Source: Algoriphagus sp. (GTDB lineage: Bacteria; Bacteroidota; Bacteroidia; Cytophagales; Cyclobacteriaceae). Taken from it: a DNA stretch of 64,000 nt. The stretch spans positions 89,070 through 153,069 of the forward strand of contig NZ_JAMWZB010000008.1 in the NCBI RefSeq assembly GCF_024305035.1, written 5' to 3'. A program made the translations under genes and the position numbers. Below, in pieces: positions 8,772-16,948 of this stretch (the stretch's first letter is position 1; each line of letters starts with the position of its first letter). The notes beneath the pieces are model-generated. The model was not told the DNA's origin and made no database searches. It saw nothing but the letters and a program-made list of their open reading frames with translations.

Positions 8772-10466
8772 TTAAGAAAGTCGAACCTCCTCCACGGAGC
8801 AACCCGTAGCGATCATAGGAAATACATTATCCTCTTTTTCTACGACCACTTCTAAAAAGAAAGGCCCATCGTGAATTAGCATATCCTCAATCGCCTCTGT
8901 AAGTCCTGATCTTTCGGTTACTTTTTGAGATTTGATATGATAGGCCTCTGCAATTTTAATAAAGTCAGGATTGTCCAATTCGGTAAAGGAATAGCGTCTG
9001 TCAAAAAACATCTGCTGCCACTGACGCACCATGCCAAGGAAATTGTTATTCAAGAGCACAATTTTCACTGGAGCTTTCGTCTGCATGATCGTTCCCAATT
9101 CTTGAATGGTCATTTGAATGCCCCCATCTCCTACCACACAAATTACCTGACGTGAATAATCGTAAAGCTGGGCACCCAAAGCGGCCGGTAAAGCAAAGCC
9201 CATCGTCCCTAAGCCACCCGAAGTAACCTGGGTTCTTGTTTTCTTATAGTTAAAATATCGCCAAGCGATCATCTGATGCTGCCCCACATCAGTCACTAAA
9301 ACGGCATCATCGGCTTTGTATTGATTGATCTGATTGATGACTTCACCCATGGTCAATCCTGTTTTGGTAGGGGTAATGTCATGCTGCATGACCGCTTCTT
9401 TTTCCATTTTCTCGAGTTCCCGGAATTTCCCCAGCCATGGAGCATGTGATTTTGACTCAATGGCTTCGGTCAGCATACTGAGGCTTTCTTTACAATCCCC
9501 GTGAATAGCTACAGCTGCTTTAACATTTTTATTGATTTCGGCTGCATCCAGTTCGAGATGGATCACTTTTGCCTGTTTTGCATATCGCTTCAGGTCACCT
9601 GTTACTCGGTCATCGAAGCGCATACCAACAGCAATCAAGACATCGCATTGGTTAGTCAGCAGATTCGGTGCATAATTTCCATGCATTCCCAGCTTACCCA
9701 CAAAATTTGGATGATCCTCTGATAGTGCTCCGGACCCCAAAAGGGTGCAAGCGGCGGGGATACCGGATTTATCTAAGAAAAACTTCAATTCCGTTTCAGC
9801 TTTCCCTAAAGTAACCCCCTGTCCAAAAAGCACATAGGGCCGTTCAGCCTCATTAATCAATTTGGCAGCTTGGGATATCACGGATTGATCGATAATTTGA
9901 TGGGTTTTATAGGACCTGAACCCCAAGCATGGCACATAATTAAATTCACCAAAATCAACTTGTGCATTTTTGGTAATATCGATCAAAACAGGCCCAGGTC
10001 TTCCTGATCGGGCAATATAAAATCCTTTGGCAATGGCAGGTGCAATATCCTCAACGCAACGTACTTGAATATTCCATTTGGTACCAGGCATAGAAATACC
10101 TACTACATCTGTTTCTTGAAAAGCGTCTGTCCCAAGCAAATGGGCCGCTACTTGACCGGTTATGCAAACTAAAGGTGTGCTATCAATCTGTGCATCCGCC
10201 AGGCCAGTAATTAAATTTGTGGCTCCGGGACCGGAGGTAGCCAAACAAACCCCTACTTTCCCGGAGACGCGGGCATAGCCTTGGGCCGCATGAATAGCTC
10301 CTTGCTCATGGCGAGTCAGCACATGTTTGATCTGCTCATGGTAATCATACAGGGCATCATACACCGGCATGATGGCGCCTCCCGGGTACCCAAAAATTAT
10401 TTCAGCTTGCTCGGCTATAAGCGAACGAACAACAATATCTGCTCCTCTGATCATTGAATCCTTCAT
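8772..10466 (-). CDS. ilvB: acetolactate synthase large (catalytic) subunit IlvB
   Basis: Thiamine-diphosphate and FAD enzyme that joins two pyruvates, or pyruvate and 2-oxobutyrate. The 564-aa protein has the usual three-domain order. The N-terminal PYR domain has the catalytic Glu in RHEQGAIHAAQGYAR near residue 54. The central FAD-binding domain includes MRFDDRVTGDL. The C-terminal PP domain has the ThDP/Mg motif VVGDGGIQMTIQEL…NNNFLGMVRQWQ. It is 4 bp from the end of ilvD and 9 bp from ilvN, so it is firmly part of the operon. Confidence 0.97.
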   Translation of the reverse strand: MKDSMIRGADIVVRSLIAEQAEIIFGYPGGAIMPVYDALYDYHEQIKHVLTRHEQGAIHAAQGYARVSGKVGVCLATSGPGATNLITGLADAQIDSTPLVCITGQVAAHLLGTDAFQETDVVGISMPGTKWNIQVRCVEDIAPAIAKGFYIARSGRPGPVLIDITKNAQVDFGEFNYVPCLGFRSYKTHQIIDQSVISQAAKLINEAERPYVLFGQGVTLGKAETELKFFLDKSGIPAACTLLGSGALSEDHPNFVGKLGMHGNYAPNLLTNQCDVLIAVGMRFDDRVTGDLKRYAKQAKVIHLELDAAEINKNVKAAVAIHGDCKESLSMLTEAIESKSHAPWLGKFRELEKMEKEAVMQHDITPTKTGLTMGEVINQINQYKADDAVLVTDVGQHQMIAWRYFNYKKTRTQVTSGGLGTMGFALPAALGAQLYDYSRQVICVVGDGGIQMTIQELGTIMQTKAPVKIVLLNNNFLGMVRQWQQMFFDRRYSFTELDNPDFIKIAEAYHIKSQKVTERSGLTEAIEDMLIHDGPFFLEVVVEKEDNVFPMIATGCSVEEVRLS

Positions 10467-10470
10467 AGCA

Positions 10471-12150
10471 TTAAAATTTATCGGTCACACAACCTTCAGA
10501 TGCGGTAGAAACTAATTTATTGTATTTTTTCAAGGTCCCCTGTAGTCCTGAAATCGCTTTTGGGGTCCAGGATTTTTTGCGCTTGGTAAACTCTTCCTCA
10601 CTGACGTTCACCGACAGCGATTGAGCATTGGTATCAATGGTGATTTCATCTCCATCTTGAATCAACCCAATCGGTCCGCCACTCCAAGCCTCAGGGGTCA
10701 CATGTCCTACCACAAAGCCATGAGTACCTCCTGAAAACCGTCCATCAGTTATCAAAGCCACATCCGCACCCAATCCTGCTCCAATAATCATAGAGGTTGG
10801 CTTAAGCATTTCGGGCATTCCGGGAGCACCTTTTGGCCCAACATTGCGGATCACAACCACATCTCCTGCTTTTACGCTATGGTCCCGGATGGCATCGTTG
10901 GCTTCCTTTTCCGAATCAAACACCTTAGCTGGTCCAGTGAATAGACGACCCTCTTTTCCGGTGATTTTGGCCACCGCACCTTCCGGAGCCAAGTTTCCAT
11001 TCAGAATGCATAAATGTCCGGTCTCTTTTATTGGTGACTCTACAGGATGAATCACATTGACTTTAGAAGGAACTATCGGTGTGATATGTTCTAAGTTTTC
11101 GGCCAGAGTCTTTCCGGTCACCGTCATGCAGTCCCCGTGTAAAAAGCCCTTTTCCAAAAAATATTTCATAAAAGCAGGCAAACCACCCTGCTCATGCAAA
11201 TCCTCCATCAAATAGTTACCCGAAGGTTTAAAATCCCCAATCATTGGGGTTTTGGCATTTAATTCCTTAAAATCTTCCAAAGAAAAATTTATTCCCGCAG
11301 TCCGGGCTATCGCAAGAATATGCAAAACAGCATTAGTACTACCTCCTAGCGCTATGGCCACACGAACCGCATTTTCAATGCTTTTCCGGGTAACAATATC
11401 ACTTGGCTTGAGGTCCTTTTCGAGTAAAACTTTGATGTACTTATTAATATCCTTGCATTCCTGGATTTTCTCAGGGGAGTTTGCTGGGTTTGATGCAGAA
11501 TAAGGAACAGACATACCCATGGCTTCAATAGCAGAAGACATGGTATTTGCGGTGTACATGCCTCCACAGGCTCCTGCTCCTGGACAGGCATTTCGGATGA
11601 CTCCGTCGTAATCGGCTTCTGAAATGGTACCTTGGATTTTTTTACCAAAAGCCTCAAAAGCGGAGACAATATTGAGCTTCTCGCCTTTGTAATTGCCCGA
11701 GGCAATCGTACCGCCGTAAACCATAATCGAAGGTCGGTCAATGCGAAGCATTCCCATGACCGCCCCGGGCATATTTTTATCGCATCCGGCTACCGCCACA
11801 CATGCATCAAATGAATGTCCTAAAATGAATGACTCAATGGAGTCTGCTATAATTTCTCTCGAGACCAAGGAATAGCGCATTCCGAGTGTGCCCATCGAAG
11901 TGCCATCAGAAATCCCTATTGTATTAAAAACCAATCCTGTGAGCTCTTGCTCTTGAGATGATTCTTTAATCAATGCCGCAAAATCATTAAGGTGCATATT
12001 GCAGGGATTACTTTCATAACCACAGCTCGCAATGCCCACAAATGGCTGCTTCATTTTTTTGTCACTCAATCCGGTGGCATAAAGCATGGCCTTACCTGCC
12101 GGATGCTCAGGGTTATCAGAAATTTCCCAACTGTATTTCTTTAGATTCAT
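10471..12150 (-). CDS. ilvD: dihydroxy-acid dehydratase IlvD
   Basis: Fe-S enzyme that dehydrates dihydroxy acids to 2-oxo acids, the last common step of Val/Leu/Ile synthesis; first gene of the operon. The 559-aa length is normal. Cluster and Mg2+ ligands are visible in [17 protein letters not shown] and [19 protein letters not shown], and the C-terminal half has [19 protein letters not shown]. Its start codon lies about 13 bp downstream of the T-run of an attenuator hairpin, so expression of the whole operon is probably set by attenuation at 12164-12319. Confidence 0.97.
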   Translation of the reverse strand: MNLKKYSWEISDNPEHPAGKAMLYATGLSDKKMKQPFVGIASCGYESNPCNMHLNDFAALIKESSQEQELTGLVFNTIGISDGTSMGTLGMRYSLVSREIIADSIESFILGHSFDACVAVAGCDKNMPGAVMGMLRIDRPSIMVYGGTIASGNYKGEKLNIVSAFEAFGKKIQGTISEADYDGVIRNACPGAGACGGMYTANTMSSAIEAMGMSVPYSASNPANSPEKIQECKDINKYIKVLLEKDLKPSDIVTRKSIENAVRVAIALGGSTNAVLHILAIARTAGINFSLEDFKELNAKTPMIGDFKPSGNYLMEDLHEQGGLPAFMKYFLEKGFLHGDCMTVTGKTLAENLEHITPIVPSKVNVIHPVESPIKETGHLCILNGNLAPEGAVAKITGKEGRLFTGPAKVFDSEKEANDAIRDHSVKAGDVVVIRNVGPKGAPGMPEMLKPTSMIIGAGLGADVALITDGRFSGGTHGFVVGHVTPEAWSGGPIGLIQDGDEITIDTNAQSLSVNVSEEEFTKRKKSWTPKAISGLQGTLKKYNKLVSTASEGCVTDKF

Positions 12151-12163
12151 AGGTTATGGGTAT

Positions 12164-12194
12164 AAAAAAAGTGCCTCAACTAACTGAGGCACTT
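12164..12194 (-). terminator. intrinsic terminator acting as ilv-leu attenuator
   Basis: On the minus strand the arm AAGTGCCTCA (12194-12185) pairs perfectly with TGAGGCACTT (12178-12169), with a 6-nt loop, followed at once by a run of seven T. It sits between the leader peptide and the ilvD start, so it would end transcripts before ilvD. A second copy of TGAGGCACT lies just after the leader peptide stop (plus-strand 12225-12233) and can pair with the same middle arm (12185-12193) to form an antiterminator. The two alternative helices are mutually exclusive. Confidence 0.85.
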
Positions 12195-12224
12195 AGGATT
12201 TTATTTTATCAGAATAAATAGTCT

Positions 12225-12233
12225 AGTGCCTCA
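12225..12233 (-). promoter_or_regulatory. antiterminator arm of the ilv-leu attenuator
   Basis: Minus-strand TGAGGCACT, identical to the 3' arm of the terminator (plus-strand 12170-12178) and complementary to the shared middle arm at 12185-12193. It begins 2 nt after the leader peptide stop codon. About 30 nt separate it from the middle arm, enough for a loop. Pairing here would prevent terminator formation. Confidence 0.75.
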
Positions 12234-12235
12234 CA

Positions 12236-12319
12236 TTAATTTTCAATGAGAATAATCAAGCTTAGCAAAAAGACTACTGGGTTCATAGGATTTAGGTTGA
12301 GCGAATAAGTTGCGTTCAT
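12236..12319 (-). CDS. ilv-leu operon leader peptide (27 aa), too short for standard ORF calls
   Basis: A 27-codon frame upstream of ilvD, from ATG at 12319 to TAA at 12236. Its second half, residues 14-25, reads PVVFLLSLIILI: two Val, four Leu and three Ile within 12 residues. This fits the control peptide of ribosome-mediated attenuation for branched-chain amino acids. The stop codon is 2 nt upstream of the antiterminator arm. A ribosome finishing the peptide would therefore mask that arm and allow the terminator, whereas a ribosome stalled on Val/Leu/Ile codons would leave it free. A second in-frame ATG (codon 12) could also serve as start. The A-rich sequence before the ATG is compatible with translation in this phylum. 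Confidence 0.8.
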   Translation of the reverse strand: MNATYSLNLNPMNPVVFLLSLIILIEN

Positions 12320-12386
12320 TTATTTTTCAAACTTAAACCCGAAAAACCACACTTACAATATTTAATTCGCCTTTCTGTTCAGCAGA

Positions 12387-12395
12387 CAAAATTTA
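12387..12395 (-). promoter_or_regulatory. candidate -7 element of the ilv-leu operon
   Basis: Minus-strand TAAATTTTG resembles the Bacteroidota -7 consensus TAnnTTTG with one extra base. It lies about 70 bp upstream of the leader peptide start. I see no convincing TTTG -33 element at the usual spacing, so this is only a candidate. The rest of 12396-12649 is very AT-rich and holds nothing else I can name. Confidence 0.25.
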
Positions 12396-12649
12396 AGTAA
12401 AAGTAAAATGATTTTTTTCAAAATAATAGTCTTAAAATATAGCCGATTTACCCTTTTTCAAAAAATTGAATTCAGGATTTAACCATTTTTCAAAATATTA
12501 TTTCGAATTTCTGTTTTTTCAATTTTTTTCAATTTTTATTCCCTTTTTCATAATGAAAAATCCGAAACGAAATCAAAGCCCTAATATTTTGAACTTTCTT
12601 TATAAAATTTTCAATTAAAATCCTCAAGTTTTACCTGTTAAATTTATTC

Positions 12650-12657
12650 TATTTTTG
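12650..12657 (+). promoter_or_regulatory. -7 promoter element upstream of ispE
   Basis: TATTTTTG matches the Bacteroidota TAnnTTTG consensus exactly and lies 15 bp before the ATG at 12673. This implies a very short 5' leader. The -33 position has only a T-rich match. It also argues against the TTG at 12655 as the ispE start. Confidence 0.5.
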
Positions 12658-12672
12658 TTAAAATTTACTTCC

Positions 12673-13479
12673 ATGATCACTTTCCCAAACGCCAAAATTA
12701 ACCTTGGACTTCACATCACCGGCAAACGAAAAGACGGATACCATGAAATTGAAACTTGCATGGTTCCCATTCCGCTCTTGGATGCATTGGAGATGATTCT
12801 GGATAAAAAAGGAGGCTGGGATAGTACCGGATTACCAATTCCCGGAGAAGCAAAAGACAATTTGATCTTAAAGGCAGAAAAACTTCTCCGAAAGGATTTT
12901 CAGGGCTTACCAAACTTAAAAATCCATTTACACAAACACATTCCCATGGGAGCCGGTTTGGGTGGCGGCTCTGCCGATGGAGCCTTTGCGTTGAAGCTGA
13001 TGAACAATCTTTTTGACCTACATTTGGATGATTTTTTTCTGGAAGAGTATGCAGCCCAACTCGGAAGCGATTGTCCGTTTTTCATCGAAAACACCCCAAA
13101 GATCGCTAGGGGACGAGGGGAAATCCTAGAACCCATTGACCTCTCCCTCAATGGAAGCTATTTGGTACTGATCAATCCCGGAATTCACATTGGCACCAAA
13201 GAAGCCTATGCCGGGGTTACTCCTGCCCAACCCAAAGTCAAATTGGAAGAAGTACTCGCCGACCGAAGTCGATGGAAAACGGATCTAGTAAATGATTTCG
13301 AGGAGAGCATTTTCAAAAATCATCCTCAAATCGCCCAAATCAAACATCAATTTTACGAGGCCGGCGCGTACTACGCTGCGATGTCCGGATCCGGTTCGAG
13401 TGTGTTTGGGTTGTTTGAGAAGAAGCCAACTTTAAATGATTTTTCCGCAGAATATTTCCTCTTTGAAAAAGAATTATGA
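12673..13479 (+). CDS. ispE: 4-(cytidine 5'-diphospho)-2-C-methyl-D-erythritol kinase IspE
   Basis: GHMP kinase of the non-mevalonate (MEP) isoprenoid pathway; phosphorylates CDP-methylerythritol. The ATP-binding glycine-rich motif is PMGAGLGGGSADGA near residue 90, and the N-terminal substrate loop has PNAKINLGLHITGKRKDGYHE. The C-terminal GHMP motif MSGSGSSVFGLF is present. I choose ATG 12673 (268 aa) because MITFPNAKINLGL is the usual family start and an upstream TTG at 12655 overlaps the promoter element. ispH of the same pathway is also in this window. Confidence 0.95.
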   Translation: MITFPNAKINLGLHITGKRKDGYHEIETCMVPIPLLDALEMILDKKGGWDSTGLPIPGEAKDNLILKAEKLLRKDFQGLPNLKIHLHKHIPMGAGLGGGSADGAFALKLMNNLFDLHLDDFFLEEYAAQLGSDCPFFIENTPKIARGRGEILEPIDLSLNGSYLVLINPGIHIGTKEAYAGVTPAQPKVKLEEVLADRSRWKTDLVNDFEESIFKNHPQIAQIKHQFYEAGAYYAAMSGSGSSVFGLFEKKPTLNDFSAEYFLFEKEL

Positions 13480-13705
13480 AATTCATTGGATAGATTTTAA
13501 CGACATTACTTTCACTAACTTCCGAACTCCATATTTCTCAATTTGCAAGTTTTGGTCAATAAACCTATTTAAGCGATGGCGGAAGAAAAGAGCCTATGTC
13601 CGATCATTCAAAAAAGCAAAATCCGACCCTGATATTCATATCCTTGCAGAATGGAGGTTGAGGGAATACTATCAGCAGCTCCTCGATTGCGAAAATGAGG
13701 ATTAA
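13436..13705 (+). CDS. small hypothetical protein overlapping the ispE end
   Basis: An 89-codon frame whose first 14 codons overlap the ispE 3' end in another frame. No function is recognised. The N-terminal half is hydrophobic/aromatic and not clearly coding-like. The C-terminal half (KKRAYVRSFKKAKSDPDIHI, then AEWRLREYYQQLLDC) is basic and helical, more like a real small protein. The only ATG is at 13436, and no alternative start is obvious. It ends 3 bp before the convergent transporter gene. It may be a real short gene or a chance frame in the gap after ispE. Confidence 0.4.
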   Translation: MIFPQNISSLKKNYEIHWIDFNDITFTNFRTPYFSICKFWSINLFKRWRKKRAYVRSFKKAKSDPDIHILAEWRLREYYQQLLDCENED

Positions 13706-13708
13706 AAT

Positions 13709-14620
13709 CTATCCCAAAGTCCGCACGGCCTTTCTCCGCTTATTCCAATAATTCAGCACTGGATAGGTCAGGACTGAAATCAAAATGATCAAGGTTCCCA
13801 GATAAAATTCCGAAGTCATTTTTTCACGTTCTCCAAAAATCAATACCGCCAAGACTATTCCGTAAACCGGCTCCAGATTAATGGTCAAATTGATGGAAAA
13901 TACGGTCAATCGCTTCATCAAGTCTACCGAAACCGAAAAGGCATAAACCGTACAAACCCCTCCCAAAATCAACAGCCAAAACCAGTCAAAGCCTTGCCAA
14001 GCCCATTGGATCCCTTTCCCATCGGTCAAATACGCCGCATAGATTGGCATAAATGCCAAAATAAACATACTAGCTCCAGTCATCTCATAAAAGGTAATCT
14101 GATAGGGATCGTGCTTTTGGGTCAGTCTCCCATTAATCACCGAAAAGCAGGCCGCCAAAAAAGCTGATGCCAAAGCCATCGCCAAGCCCAGCCAATACCC
14201 GGTTTCGAAGTTGAAAATGACCACCAATCCTGAGATCACCATGATTCCAAGAGCCACCTCGTACCATTTGATTTTGGTCCTGTTGAAAAAAGGCTCCACG
14301 AAAGCCGTCCAAAGTGAAGTTGTCGCCATTCCAGCCAAACAAACCGAAACGGTCGCCATGCGAGCAGACCAAAAAAACAAAATCCAGTGTAAGGCAATCA
14401 AAATCCCTGTCCCCAGCACTTTCCACATTTCTTGGGTTGGGATCAGGATATTCTTTCTTTTCCATACGAAGAGTAGCGCTACTCCCACTGAAGCTATCAG
14501 CGTTCGATAAAAAACCAGTTCCAAGGCTGGAAGAGAAATCAAAACACCCAAAATCGCAGTGAATCCCCAAATCAAAACGATGAGATGGAGTAGTAAATAA
14601 TCCTTGAAACTAGTCTGCAT
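13709..14620 (-). CDS. DMT-superfamily (EamA) transporter
   Basis: Inner-membrane transporter of about ten predicted transmembrane helices (303 aa) in the usual two-EamA-repeat arrangement. Repeat 1 covers about residues 10-140 (LIVLIWGFTAILGVLISLPA…) and repeat 2 about 150-290 (GLAMALASAFLAACFSVING…). The N-terminal WGFTAILG and the later NLTINLEPVYGIVLAVLIFGE motifs are characteristic. Members export metabolites or amino acids, but the substrate here cannot be inferred. It abuts the downstream end of the LptF/G permease gene with no gap, so the two are probably co-transcribed with tgt upstream. Confidence 0.88.
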   Translation of the reverse strand: MQTSFKDYLLLHLIVLIWGFTAILGVLISLPALELVFYRTLIASVGVALLFVWKRKNILIPTQEMWKVLGTGILIALHWILFFWSARMATVSVCLAGMATTSLWTAFVEPFFNRTKIKWYEVALGIMVISGLVVIFNFETGYWLGLAMALASAFLAACFSVINGRLTQKHDPYQITFYEMTGASMFILAFMPIYAAYLTDGKGIQWAWQGFDWFWLLILGGVCTVYAFSVSVDLMKRLTVFSINLTINLEPVYGIVLAVLIFGEREKMTSEFYLGTLIILISVLTYPVLNYWNKRRKAVRTLG

Positions 14621-15694
14621 TTATCGGGGTACCGTTTTGTATAAAATCAATCCCAACAACCCAAACACTATGTTGGGAAGCCAAACTGAAAAGATGGGGT
14701 ATTCGGAGCCATTCTCAGCGAAAGTCCGTGAAAGAATGAATAGCAAAATGTAAACAAAGGCCATCAAAAAACCCATGGCAATTTGAAATCCCGATCCTCC
14801 CCGAGTTTTCCGAGCAGACATAATCACCCCGATGAAAGTCAAAATCAAGGCGGCAAAGGGCGACATGAACCGAACATATCGTTCGATTTTATAAAACTCC
14901 ACATTATCCGCCCCCCTTGCTTCCAACGTTTTGATCTGTCGACTGAGCTGGGGAAGTTTGAGCGTTTCATGGTGTTTTTCCGGAACCCCAAAATCCTCGG
15001 GAACGATTGATAATACGGTATCTTTAGCCTCCCCAACCGTCCATACTTCCTTTCGATCCTTGAGTTCGCGGAGTCGCCAATTTCGTAGTGTCCAAGAATT
15101 TTTTGCGGTATCCCACTCGATACGATCCGCTGAAAGTTTGGCCAAAAGTTTACCATCTTTAATGGTTTCCAAGGTGAAAGTAAACCCAGAGTTACTGGTT
15201 TTATAAAAACGATTTAGGTAGGCATAACTATTTTCTCCCACTTTGATGTGAATATTCTGCTCGGTGTTAGGTGCTCCTTTATCCAAATACACCAATCGAA
15301 ATACCGTCACCCCCTCTGTGGCTGCAGGCAAAACCCAGCCATTCAAATAAAAACTTACCGCACCAATCAGAGCCGCTCCCATTAAAAAAGGACGAAGCAA
15401 ACGAACAAAACTCACTCCACTGCTGAGAATGGCAATAATTTCTGTTCGCCCAGCCATTTTGGAGGTAATGAATATGACGGAAATAAAAACTGTGATCGGG
15501 GTCAGTAAGTTATTCAAATACAAACCATAATTTCCCATATAACGGAGGATTTCAGCCGAGGGAACTTGGTTTTGAATATAGACATCATTTTTCTCGGTAA
15601 AATCCAGCACCAAAACCACCAAAATAAGCATCAAGACCACAAAGAAGTAGGTCTTCAAAAAATCCCTTATAATCAGCTTATCGAGTAGTTTCAT
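14621..15694 (-). CDS. LptF/LptG-family permease
   Basis: Membrane component of the YjgP/YjgQ family, which with LptB drives lipopolysaccharide from the inner membrane towards the outer membrane. The 357-aa protein has N-terminal transmembrane helices (FFVVLMLILVVLVLDFTE and NLLTPITVFISVIFITSKMA), a central periplasmic jellyroll-like region (about 130-260) and three C-terminal helices (PFAALILTFIGVIMSARKT…). Only one family member is visible here; Bacteroidota usually carry two at separate loci. It is 3 bp from the end of tgt. Confidence 0.88.
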   Translation of the reverse strand: MKLLDKLIIRDFLKTYFFVVLMLILVVLVLDFTEKNDVYIQNQVPSAEILRYMGNYGLYLNNLLTPITVFISVIFITSKMAGRTEIIAILSSGVSFVRLLRPFLMGAALIGAVSFYLNGWVLPAATEGVTVFRLVYLDKGAPNTEQNIHIKVGENSYAYLNRFYKTSNSGFTFTLETIKDGKLLAKLSADRIEWDTAKNSWTLRNWRLRELKDRKEVWTVGEAKDTVLSIVPEDFGVPEKHHETLKLPQLSRQIKTLEARGADNVEFYKIERYVRFMSPFAALILTFIGVIMSARKTRGGSGFQIAMGFLMAFVYILLFILSRTFAENGSEYPIFSVWLPNIVFGLLGLILYKTVPR

Positions 15695-15697
15695 TGG

Positions 15698-16828
15698 TTA
15701 AAGTCGTGTGCTTACTTTTTTGACCATTTGATCTTTCCAAACGGCAAAATCACCAGCTAGGATATGTTCTCTGGCTTGTCCTACCAGCCATAAATAAAAA
15801 GACAAGTTATGAATACTGGCGATTTGCGCAGCCAAAATTTCCTTAGAAATCGTTAAATGACGCAAATAAGCCTTGGAATAGAAACTGCTCGCATAATTCC
15901 CAATCACCGGATCGATGGGATTAAAATCATCCTTCCACTTTTCATTTCGGATATTGATGATTCCTTCGGAAGTAAACAACATGCCATTTCGGGCATTTCG
16001 AGTAGGCATCACGCAATCAAACATATCCACCCCCAGGGCGATGCATTCCAAAATATTGGCTGGAGTACCCACTCCCATCAGGTATCGGGGTTTATCCGCA
16101 GGCAAAATCTCTGTGACCAACTCAGTCATTTCATACATCATTTCTGCCGGTTCGCCAACAGAAAGTCCACCGATGGCATTTCCTTCTCTTCCTTGCTCAG
16201 CGATAAACTCGGCACTTTGCTTGCGCAGATCCTTATACACAGAACCCTGGACTATTGGAAAAAGCGTCTGAGTGTAGCCGTATTTCCCTTCTGTAGCATC
16301 AAATCGATCCATGCATCGTTTCAACCAGCGATGGGTCATTTCCATGGAATTTCGCGCATAGCCGTATTCACAAGGGTAAGGTGTGCACTCGTCAAAGGCC
16401 ATGATAATATCCGCTCCGATGGTGCGCTGAATATCCATCACATTTTCGGGGGTAAAATGATGTTTAGACCCGTCGATATGGGATTTGAAAGTCACGCCTT
16501 CTTCTTTGATCTTACGGGTTCCGGCCAGTGAAAAAACCTGATAGCCCCCTGAATCGGTCAAAATTGGCCGATCCCAACCATTGAATTGGTGAAGTCCGCC
16601 TGCTTTTTCCAGAATATCCAATCCAGGGCGAAGATAAAGGTGATAGGTATTTCCCAGAATTATCTGAGCTTGAATATCCTCCTTAAGTTCCCGCTGATGG
16701 ACCGCCTTTACCGTACCCGCTGTGCCCACGGGCATAAATATCGGGGTTTGAATCGTCCCGTGATCGGTCTCCAGTTTTCCAGCGCGGGCCTTTGATGGGT
16801 TGTCGGATTTTTCTAATCGAAACTTCAT
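15698..16828 (-). CDS. tgt: queuine tRNA-ribosyltransferase Tgt, without the zinc cysteines
   Basis: Exchanges G34 of GUN-anticodon tRNAs for preQ1 during queuosine synthesis. The 376-aa barrel has the catalytic Asp in LTDSGGYQVFSLAGTRKI, the second Asp/substrate region in FDCVMPTRNARNGMLFT, and GGLSVGEPAEMMYEM. The C-terminal zinc site is altered. Where the classic family has three Cys before YSRAYLRHL, this protein reads DPVIGNYASSFYSKAYLRHL with no Cys, while the downstream His region (ASIHNLSFYLW) is kept. I recall similar losses in other Bacteroidota enzymes, so it is probably lineage-typical and active. It is the first gene of a minus-strand set with the LptF/G and DMT genes. Confidence 0.95.
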   Translation of the reverse strand: MKFRLEKSDNPSKARAGKLETDHGTIQTPIFMPVGTAGTVKAVHQRELKEDIQAQIILGNTYHLYLRPGLDILEKAGGLHQFNGWDRPILTDSGGYQVFSLAGTRKIKEEGVTFKSHIDGSKHHFTPENVMDIQRTIGADIIMAFDECTPYPCEYGYARNSMEMTHRWLKRCMDRFDATEGKYGYTQTLFPIVQGSVYKDLRKQSAEFIAEQGREGNAIGGLSVGEPAEMMYEMTELVTEILPADKPRYLMGVGTPANILECIALGVDMFDCVMPTRNARNGMLFTSEGIINIRNEKWKDDFNPIDPVIGNYASSFYSKAYLRHLTISKEILAAQIASIHNLSFYLWLVGQAREHILAGDFAVWKDQMVKKVSTRL

Positions 16829-16923
16829 TTACTTATTTTAAGGAGAATTAATACTTTTTTCACCTCCTGGTTTAGGCTCACAAAAATATCCACTTATTCT
16901 TAAACGAATGCTGAAATTGATTT

Positions 16924-16931
16924 TATATTTG
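16924..16931 (+). promoter_or_regulatory. -7 promoter element upstream of glycosyltransferase gene
   Basis: TATATTTG is an exact TAnnTTTG match, 17 bp upstream of the ATG at 16949, in the divergent gap from tgt. I do not see a well-spaced -33 TTTG. Confidence 0.45.
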
Positions 16932-16948
16932 CCCAGCAAAACCCACCT

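Noticed and set aside
12655..12672. TTG at 12655 as the ispE start
   Set aside because: It lies inside the TATTTTTG promoter element, and the family start matches ATG 12673.
15857..16531. 224-codon plus-strand frame across tgt
   Set aside because: Antisense shadow of the conserved tgt gene.
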